NCBI GenBank assembly: GCA_947074225.1
Contig: CAMTOX010000024.1
Coordinates: forward strand, 1 to 11,407
Source: an uncultured bacterium
GTDB lineage: Bacteria > Bacteroidota > Bacteroidia > Bacteroidales > Paludibacteraceae
Length of the DNA stretch: 11,407 nucleotides
Direction of reading: 5' to 3'
The position numbers were made by a program, and so were the translations under genes. The notes under the pieces were generated by a model that was not told the origin of the DNA, ran no database searches, and saw only the letters and a program-made list of their open reading frames with translations. This document shows, piece by piece, positions 6,886-11,407 of the stretch; the first letter of the stretch is position 1, and each line of letters begins with the position of its first letter.

Positions 6886-8070
6886 CTAAAGAATGGTTCG
6901 CATGCGTTCCATAGCTTCTTTAGTAGCTTCGTATGTATTGAATGAGGTGAGTCTGAAGAATCCTTCTCCAAAGTGTCCAAATCCAACTCCAGGTGTTCCA
7001 ACTACATGGATGGTGTCGAGCATATAGTCAAAGAATTCCCAAGAGTTCATGCCGTGTGGACATTTAAACCATATATAAGGCGAATTGTGTCCGCCGGTAT
7101 AATAGATACCTTTTTCGTCGAGTACATCGGTAATGAGTTTTACATTCTTTTTATAGTAAGCAATGTTTTCATCGGCTTGTTTGATTCCCTCAGGCGATAA
7201 TGCAGCCTCAAGACCTCGTTGTACATGATAAGGTGCTCCATTATATTTTGTGGTCTGACGCTGTTGCCACATGCGATTTAGTTTCATTCCTTCACGTTCC
7301 AACTCTTGCGGTACAATAGTATAGCCTGCACGTACGCTGGTGAATCCCGCAGTTTTAGAGAGACTACAGAACTCTATAGCACAAGTGCGTGCTCCTGGAA
7401 TCTGGAAAATAGAGTGTGGCTTGTCTTGGTCGCTAATGAAACGTTCGTAAGCAGCATCGTATAGTATTACGGCATTATGCTTATTGGCGTAATCTACCCA
7501 TGCCTGTAGCTGATTAAAGTTGAAGGCCGCTCCGGTAGGGTTGTTTGGCGAGCAAAGATAGATCATGTCTGAGGCAAAATCGGGAGGAGCGGGCAAAAAG
7601 TTGTTTGCTTCATTACACTCTAAATAGATAATTTCCTGACCATCCATTAAAGAGGTGGCTTTGTATAAAGGATAAACGGGATCTGGAAGTAGAACCTTAT
7701 TTACCCCTTTATGAAAAAGGTCGGTAATATTAGAGATGTCGCTACCAATACCATCGCCAATAGTGATGTCATCGGCATGGAGTTCTACACCATATTGTCC
7801 AAGATAGTCTATTACTGCTTGTTTAGCGAATCCATATCCTAATTCAGGGCCGTATCCTCTAAAGGAGTCTCCTTTTTTTAGTTCTTGAAGAGATTCAATC
7901 ATGGCATCGACTGCTTTATGTGCCAATGGTCGTGTAACATCGCCAATTCCCAATTTAATGATTTTCTCATTTGGGTGCGCCTCCATATAGTCAGAAGTGC
8001 GTTTAGCAATCTCTGTGAAGAGGTAATTCTCTTCAAGTTTCTTATAGTTATGATTTATTTTCTGTGTCAT
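6886..8070 (-). CDS. dapL: LL-diaminopimelate aminotransferase
   Basis: PLP-dependent fold-type I enzyme (EC 2.6.1.83) that converts tetrahydrodipicolinate plus glutamate to LL-diaminopimelate and 2-oxoglutarate in one step, bypassing the succinylated or acetylated intermediates of the dapD/C/E routes. Cytoplasmic; supplies lysine and peptidoglycan. At 394 residues it is full length for the family. Visible marks: LGIGDVTRPL (about 40-49), FRGYGPELGYGF (70-81), SPNNPTG with Asn177, YDAAYER with Asp205 and Tyr208, SLSKTAGFTSVRAGY with PLP-binding Lys239, and GEGFFRLTSF with carboxylate-binding Arg373. Start ATG lies 4 bases after the dapF stop, so the two are co-transcribed and translation is probably coupled. 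It ends at a bidirectional terminator. The dapF neighbour, which uses its product, strongly supports the specific call over other class I aminotransferases. Confidence 0.96.
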   Translation of the reverse strand: MTQKINHNYKKLEENYLFTEIAKRTSDYMEAHPNEKIIKLGIGDVTRPLAHKAVDAMIESLQELKKGDSFRGYGPELGYGFAKQAVIDYLGQYGVELHADDITIGDGIGSDISNITDLFHKGVNKVLLPDPVYPLYKATSLMDGQEIIYLECNEANNFLPAPPDFASDMIYLCSPNNPTGAAFNFNQLQAWVDYANKHNAVILYDAAYERFISDQDKPHSIFQIPGARTCAIEFCSLSKTAGFTSVRAGYTIVPQELEREGMKLNRMWQQRQTTKYNGAPYHVQRGLEAALSPEGIKQADENIAYYKKNVKLITDVLDEKGIYYTGGHNSPYIWFKCPHGMNSWEFFDYMLDTIHVVGTPGVGFGHFGEGFFRLTSFNTYEATKEAMERMRTIL

Positions 8071-8074
8071 ATCG

Positions 8075-8926
8075 TTAATCGTTATATATTTCTATTTCGC
8101 CTTCAAATACCTCAACGGCATTACCAAGCATATTTACATTCCACTCTTTGTCGACTTTAATTACTAAATCTCCTCCTTTAAGGTGTACTGTTATTGGTGT
8201 ATCGGCTTGAAGTCTGTTGCTCTTTATTGCTGCTGCCACCGCAGCACATGCTCCAGTGCCACAAGCCCAAGTTTCACCCGAACCCCGTTCCCATACACGC
8301 ATCTTTATTTCATTCTTGTTTATTATCTCGACAAACTCAGTATTTATGCGTTGAGGAAATATAGGGTGATGTTCAAATTTGGGGCCTATCTTCTCAAGTT
8401 CTATCTCCTCAATGTTATATTTAAAAATAACAGCGTGTGGATTTCCAACAGATAGTGCAGTGAATTGATATTCATTATTGTCGACCATGAGATATTGCTC
8501 TACCATTTCGTTCATCATAATATCCACCGGTATATCGCTACATTTAAAGCTTACTTTTCCCATGTCCACACTAGCACTAACCACTTTATTTTGTTCAATA
8601 TTTAACTGTAGAGTCTTTATTCCACTTAAAGTTTCAACAGTTAAATGCTCTTTCTCTATCTGTTTATGTTCGAACATCCATTTTCCCACACAGCGTATAG
8701 CATTGCCACACATCATACCCTCACTACCATCGGCATTGAACATCTGCATTCTGCAATCGGCCACAGTTGATGGGTGAATAATAACTATACCATCGGCTCC
8801 TATGCCGAAGTGCCTATCGCTAAGTTTTATGGCGAGGTTGTCTGGCTTGTTAATCTTATAGTTGAATCCATCAATGTATATATAATCATTGCCGGCTCCA
8901 TGCATTTTTGTGAATGGAAGTTTCAT
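8075..8926 (-). CDS. dapF: Diaminopimelate epimerase
   Basis: Cofactor-independent two-cysteine epimerase (EC 5.1.1.7) that interconverts LL- and meso-diaminopimelate, giving the form used for peptidoglycan crosslinks and for lysine. The 283-residue protein is full length with two pseudo-symmetric halves. FTKMHGAGNDYI (5-16), FGIGADG (40-46) and the first catalytic Cys73 in MMCGNAIRCVG lie in the N-terminal half. GNPHAV (161-166), ERGSGETWACGTGAC (213-227) and the second catalytic Cys222 lie in the C-terminal half. All hallmark residues are intact. It precedes dapL by 4 bases and follows yebC by about 90 bases containing a hairpin. I see no TAnnTTTG match in that gap, so its transcription may depend on read-through from yebC or on an unrecognised promoter. 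Confidence 0.97.
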   Translation of the reverse strand: MKLPFTKMHGAGNDYIYIDGFNYKINKPDNLAIKLSDRHFGIGADGIVIIHPSTVADCRMQMFNADGSEGMMCGNAIRCVGKWMFEHKQIEKEHLTVETLSGIKTLQLNIEQNKVVSASVDMGKVSFKCSDIPVDIMMNEMVEQYLMVDNNEYQFTALSVGNPHAVIFKYNIEEIELEKIGPKFEHHPIFPQRINTEFVEIINKNEIKMRVWERGSGETWACGTGACAAVAAAIKSNRLQADTPITVHLKGGDLVIKVDKEWNVNMLGNAVEVFEGEIEIYND

Positions 8927-8959
8927 TGTATAGCGCTTATGTGTATTTATATAAATTAA

Positions 8960-8983
8960 AAGTCACCCTTTTTGAGGTGACTT
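8960..8983 (-). terminator. Probable intrinsic terminator after yebC
   Basis: AAGTCACC (8960-8967) pairs perfectly with GGTGACTT (8976-8983) around an 8-base loop. Read on the minus strand, the 3' arm ends in TT and runs into TTAATTTATA, a modest U tract. It lies 34 bases past the yebC stop and 33 bases before the dapF ATG. It could be a plain terminator or a partial one that lowers read-through into dapF-dapL. Confidence 0.62.
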
Positions 8984-9016
8984 CTAATAGGTGTATTTTT
9001 ATAGTCCCTCCGATTG

Positions 9017-9739
9017 TTACTCTTCAGGTTCTGCCATGTTGTGGAATACGTTTTGAACATCCTCATCTTCTTCAATCTTTTCGATAAGTTTGTTTACTGC
9101 CGCCATTTGTTCTTCGTTCAATGTTTTTACATCGTTAGGTATACGTAAGAATTCTGATGAAGTAATTTCAAAGCCGTTCTCCTCTAAATATTTTTGTATA
9201 GCTGAATTTTGTGCAAACTCACCGTAAAGTACAATTTCGCCTTCGTCCTCAATAAGTTCGTCAACGCCAAAGTCAATTAATTCAAGTTCTAAATCTTCTA
9301 AAGAGATGCCCTCTTTTGCTGTAATGCGGAACATACATTTGTGATCGAAAAGGAACTCTAAGCTACCACTAGTTCCTAAAGAACCTCCGCATTTATTGAA
9401 ATAGCTACGCACATTTGCTACTGTACGTGTAGTGTTATCGGTAGCTGTTTCTACGAAGATAGCAATTCCGTTAGGACCGTATCCTTCATAGTTCATCTCC
9501 TTGTAGTCGGTGAAATCTTTTGAAGTTGCTTTTTTGATAGCTCTTTCGACATTTTCTTTGGGCATGTTCTCTTTTTTTGCTGTAGCTACCAATGCACGTA
9601 AACGTGGATTAGTGTCTGGATCGCCACCACCAGCTTTAACAGCAATGGTAATTTCCTTACCTAATTTAGTGAACACACGGGCCATATTGCCCCAACGTTT
9701 CATTTTTCTAGCCTTGCGGTATTCAAATGCTCTTCCCAT
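9017..9739 (-). CDS. yebC: YebC/PmpR (TACO1) family protein
   Basis: A 240-residue cytoplasmic protein of the universally distributed YebC/TACO1 family. Family members have been described as DNA-binding regulators (PmpR in Pseudomonas), while mitochondrial TACO1 acts in translation and bacterial members have also been linked to the ribosome, so "transcriptional regulator" in databases should be treated with caution. Marks: N-terminal MGRAFEYRKARKMKRWGNM followed by FTKLGKEITIAVKAGGGDP; NPRLRALVATAKKENMPKENV; YEGYGPNGIAIFVETATDN and TRTVANVRSYFNKCGGSLG; and the C-terminal EDVQNVFHNM. Length and all three domains are normal, and the acidic tail is short. The likely promoter lies at 10017-10049, giving an unusually long leader of about 270 bases. 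A hairpin follows its stop. Confidence 0.95.
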   Translation of the reverse strand: MGRAFEYRKARKMKRWGNMARVFTKLGKEITIAVKAGGGDPDTNPRLRALVATAKKENMPKENVERAIKKATSKDFTDYKEMNYEGYGPNGIAIFVETATDNTTRTVANVRSYFNKCGGSLGTSGSLEFLFDHKCMFRITAKEGISLEDLELELIDFGVDELIEDEGEIVLYGEFAQNSAIQKYLEENGFEITSSEFLRIPNDVKTLNEEQMAAVNKLIEKIEEDEDVQNVFHNMAEPEE

Positions 9740-9839
9740 AATTATTTGTGATGTATTAATTTTTTGGTAATAACTTTCTAAATACTAAAGAGTATCTCTA
9801 TAAGAGAAATGCAGTATGGTATGCTCTGAAATGTGCTAT

Positions 9840-9866
9840 TTCAATAGCCGAATATCGGTTGTTGAA
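9840..9866. repeat. 27-base imperfect inverted repeat in the yebC upstream region
   Basis: The left arm TTCAATAGCCGA and right arm TCGGTTGTTGAA flank a 3-base centre, ATA. Ten of twelve positions are Watson-Crick; the other two are G-U pairs only in plus-strand RNA and A-C mismatches in minus-strand RNA. It is therefore either a double-stranded operator-like site or a structure better suited to a plus-strand transcript. It lies about 100 bases upstream of the yebC ATG. Confidence 0.55.
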
Positions 9867-10016
9867 TAAAATATTTAATTACAAATAGTAAGTATATATG
9901 TCGGTAATGACATTATTTCTATACGTTACTATAGTAAATTAAATCCTTAAACTTCAAAAGCTAAACCATATACGTTTCTGCTTTTAGATTCTTTCTTAGG
10001 TAGAAAGAAAGAGTTG

Positions 10017-10049
10017 CAAAGTTACTGAATTCTCTTGAAAATATCGAAA
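10017..10049 (-). promoter_or_regulatory. Bacteroidota-type promoter, probably for yebC
   Basis: On the minus strand TAACTTTG (10024-10017) matches TAnnTTTG fully and is followed by CA. TTTCG (10049-10045) lies 20 bases upstream as a partial -33 box, the same spacing as the promoter at 6075-6105. No closer match to the consensus is seen before yebC, so transcription probably starts near 10010. Confidence 0.62.
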
Positions 10050-10097
10050 TATGGTCTATAAAAATATTTCTTTTTCTTTTTTGCTACTTATAGATTA

Positions 10098-10131
10098 AAA
10101 GCCCACTCTTATTTTTTCAAGAGTAGGCTTT
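10098..10131 (-). terminator. Intrinsic terminator after the NAD(P)H-binding gene
   Basis: AAAGCCCACTCTT (10098-10110) and AAGAGTAGGCTTT (10119-10131) form a 13-pair stem with an 8-base loop. The single non-Watson-Crick position is a G-U pair on the minus-strand RNA and a C-A mismatch on the plus, and the T run (UUU then UUAAUC) follows only on the minus strand. It lies 59 bases past the stop of the gene ending at 10190. Confidence 0.82.
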
Positions 10132-10189
10132 CACAAATATAAAAACAAAAAAAACATGAAGTGTTATTCTAGGTGTATAATATTACACA

Positions 10190-10840
10190 TTAATAGGCCG
10201 TATGTATAAGGGTATTTTTGTAACTGTTGAGTGAGATTTCTTTTCTAAGGGCATAGGCAAAATCTTCCATAGAGATTATGCTAAAACCATTTTCTGAAGC
10301 CAATATTTCTGTTTCGCTATACCTTATTTGTTTTGTTCTAAATCCTTTTATAATTATTTCTGGTGGTACCATAAAGAGCCAATCAAATGTGGTGTGCCAT
10401 TCTTTTAAACGATTATAGATGGTGGTCATGGCTTTGAAATAGGGTATAGATAATGGTGAAAAATGCTTTGAAAGCATAAGTGGTTCGCCATTTTTCATGA
10501 GTAGTTCACCACCACCTCCTACAATAATAATTCGTTTTATAGAACTATTATCTAAGCCTTTAATAATAGTGGTATAACGCTCTATGATTTCATCGTAAGG
10601 ATTTTCTGTGTTGTTAATTGGTTGTAGTGTTATAATGGCAATATCATTATTTGCAGAACAATTAGCGATTTGAGAGATTGTAGGTAAATCGCCTGTGTGT
10701 TGCATTAATTTGCCATTGTATTCTTCTTTGGTTTTCTTGCCGTTATCTATAACCATGACATGGTATCGATTGGCTATAAGCTCTTGTTCCAACATATTGC
10801 GCATTGGAGTGGCTGTGCCGATAAGCAAAATATTTTTCAT
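10190..10840 (-). CDS. NAD(P)H-binding Rossmann-fold protein (atypical SDR / NmrA-like)
   Basis: A 216-residue cytoplasmic protein that aligns by eye with the short atypical SDR group (YwnB-type, NAD(P)H-binding Pfam family). Marks: beta1 MKNILLIGTA at the N-terminus; an acidic beta2 end VMVIDNGKK; HTGDLP (about 48-53); IAIITLQP; SSIKRIIIVGGGGELL (central strand and glycine turn); the PYFKAMTTIYNRLKEWHTTFDWLFMVPP region in place of the usual YK..A..E.L....LDWTFLSP; and ISMEDFAYALRKEI near the end. The first cofactor loop is odd: family members have GATGxxG, while this reads GTATPMR, losing two of the three glycines. It may bind cofactor weakly or act as a redox sensor; no substrate can be named. 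It has its own terminator and stands as a single-gene unit. Its left neighbour yebC has a separate promoter. Confidence 0.8.
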   Translation of the reverse strand: MKNILLIGTATPMRNMLEQELIANRYHVMVIDNGKKTKEEYNGKLMQHTGDLPTISQIANCSANNDIAIITLQPINNTENPYDEIIERYTTIIKGLDNSSIKRIIIVGGGGELLMKNGEPLMLSKHFSPLSIPYFKAMTTIYNRLKEWHTTFDWLFMVPPEIIIKGFRTKQIRYSETEILASENGFSIISMEDFAYALRKEISLNSYKNTLIHTAY

Positions 10841-11356
10841 GCAGTGTGATTATTAATTCACAGTTTAGATTAAATAGGTAACGGTTTGTTTTTCTTCAAA
10901 TTATATGCCAATTATTGTGATTAAGTTATAATATACATGTCTATGCGTTAATATTTATTACAGTATATCCTGTTTTGAATAACTTGTTTGTGTTCTTATG
11001 TTCTTATATATAGTGTGTTATGTTTTTTTTATTGGTTTTTTAATATAACCATAAGTGTGTATATATTAATTACAATTTGTAAGTGTGGTATTAAAACTGA
11101 AAGTTATTATCATATACCAAATTCTTGTAACTTCTAGTTAATCAGACAAATGTAGCAAAATTTTGATCAGTTCTAAGCATTACTACTTGCTGTTAGTTTA
11201 TATTTTGAACAGATAGGGTGTTATACGATACGTATTTTATAAAGATAATTGTTTTGCTCTTTTTTGGGGGGATTGTTTTATTTAAGGAAGTTGCATGAGG
11301 TTGTGTGAGAGTGGTAAAACTTATAGGTAAATTGTGCTTTTGTGAGTTGTGTTTTA
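10841..11356. other. AT-rich region with no recognisable gene
   Basis: About 516 bases in which I find no protein or RNA gene on either strand. A possible -7 element (TACATTTG, minus strand, 11154-11147) lacks a good -33 partner, and an 8-base tandem duplication GTTCTTAT sits at 10992-11007. Past about 11240 the plus strand becomes G- and T-rich with few C, runs through TTTTTTGGGGGG, and leads straight into adapter sequence, so base quality here may be poor. Confidence 0.6.
11147..11154 (-). promoter_or_regulatory. Possible -7 promoter element (weak)
   Basis: The minus strand reads TACATTTG, a full match to TAnnTTTG. No TTTG-like box lies about 20 bases upstream. If real it would give the NAD(P)H-binding gene a leader of about 300 bases. 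Such an 8-mer can occur by chance in AT-rich DNA. Confidence 0.25.
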
Positions 11357-11407
11357 AGATCGGAAGCGCACACGTCTGAACTCCAGTCACATTCAGAAAT
11401 CTCGTAT
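11357..11407 (+). other. Illumina TruSeq adapter contamination (not genomic)
   Basis: Bases 11357-11390 match the TruSeq index-read adapter (begins AGATCGGAAG, ends GAACTCCAGTCAC) with one substitution: C at 11367 where the adapter has A. They are followed by the 8-base index ATTCAGAA (11391-11398), which I recall as TruSeq HT index D705, and then ATCTCGTAT, the start of the P7 flow-cell tail. Read backwards it encodes the well-known artefact peptide MTGVQTCALPI. This stretch should be trimmed. Confidence 0.99.

Larger units (their letters stand above)
9740..10097. other. Non-coding region upstream of yebC (probable long leader)
   Basis: About 360 bases, strongly AT-rich, with no convincing gene on either strand. 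It holds the probable yebC promoter (10017-10049), a stem at 9989-10009 right at the predicted transcript start (TTCTTTCT / AGAAAGAA, 5-base loop), a 27-base imperfect inverted repeat (9840-9866), and small stems at 9782-9795, 9795-9807 and 9827-9843. On the minus strand a 12-codon frame begins with ATG at 9916-9914 (MSLPTYILTICN); nothing shows that it is translated. Confidence 0.6.

Noticed and set aside
7885..8959. Several plus-strand frames of 60-99 codons over dapL and dapF
   Set aside because: They lie antisense to genes with intact catalytic motifs and encode Cys- and Ser-rich nonsense.
10134..10141. TATATTTG on the minus strand as a promoter
   Set aside because: It lies between the stop codon of the 10190 gene and that gene's terminator and has no -33 partner, so any transcript would end at once.
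10992..11007. GTTCTTAT tandem duplication and other short repeats; possible CRISPR or mobile-element ends
   Set aside because: There are only two 8-base units, with no spacers, no terminal repeats and no transposase; this is normal for AT-rich DNA.
9740..11356. tRNA, rRNA or known riboswitch in the non-coding stretches
   Set aside because: No cloverleaf arms, CCA end or conserved riboswitch core could be recognised on either strand.
11193..11390. Open reading frame of 65 codons on the minus strand at the contig end
   Set aside because: It starts inside the adapter (MTGVQTCALPI) and continues through AT-rich DNA without any family resemblance, so it is an artefact.

Overview
The window looks like chromosomal DNA from a Bacteroidales (Bacteroidota) bacterium. 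Three things support this: strong matches to the Bacteroidota-type promoter (-33 TTTG-like, -7 TAnnTTTG) instead of E. coli-type boxes; Bacteroidota-typical protein families (DUF4491, an MBOAT/SGNH pair, a YebC with the MGRAFEYRK start, the one-step DapL route to diaminopimelate); and an AT-rich composition with few Shine-Dalgarno sites. The last 51 bases are not biological. They are an Illumina TruSeq index adapter, so this is the unpolished end of a draft contig. The left edge cuts a gene just before its stop codon.

Layout. Positions 1-5951 (minus strand) hold a tightly packed five-gene run, in transcription order: a DUF4491 membrane protein, a LysM protein with a lytic-transglycosylase-like domain, two related SGNH-fold proteins, and an MBOAT membrane O-acyltransferase. 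The last four are separated by -4 to 22 bases and are almost certainly one operon. A divergent promoter region (5952-6137) leads to the only plus-strand gene, a secreted protein that looks like a small outer-membrane beta-barrel (6138-6794). A strong bidirectional terminator at 6821-6866 separates it from the convergent minus-strand pair dapF-dapL (8926 to 6886). Upstream of dapF lie a hairpin, then yebC (9739-9017), then about 450 bases of non-coding DNA holding a good promoter, a long probable yebC leader and a 27-base imperfect inverted repeat. A minus-strand gene for an NAD(P)H-binding Rossmann protein (10840-10190) follows, with its own terminator. From 10841 to 11356 I see no gene.

How the genes may work together. 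DapL and DapF make LL- and then meso-diaminopimelate, the peptidoglycan crosslinking amino acid and lysine precursor. The left operon pairs an MBOAT acyltransferase with two periplasmic SGNH proteins, the arrangement used to O-acetylate exported glycans (compare PatA/PatB for peptidoglycan and AlgI/AlgJ/AlgX for alginate). Here the set also contains a LysM protein whose transglycosylase-like domain lacks the catalytic glutamate, so it may bind glycan rather than cut it. My leading hypothesis, an inference only, is a Bacteroidales cell-wall or envelope-glycan O-acetylation system with a catalytically dead transglycosylase as targeting subunit. This is the most interesting feature of the window.
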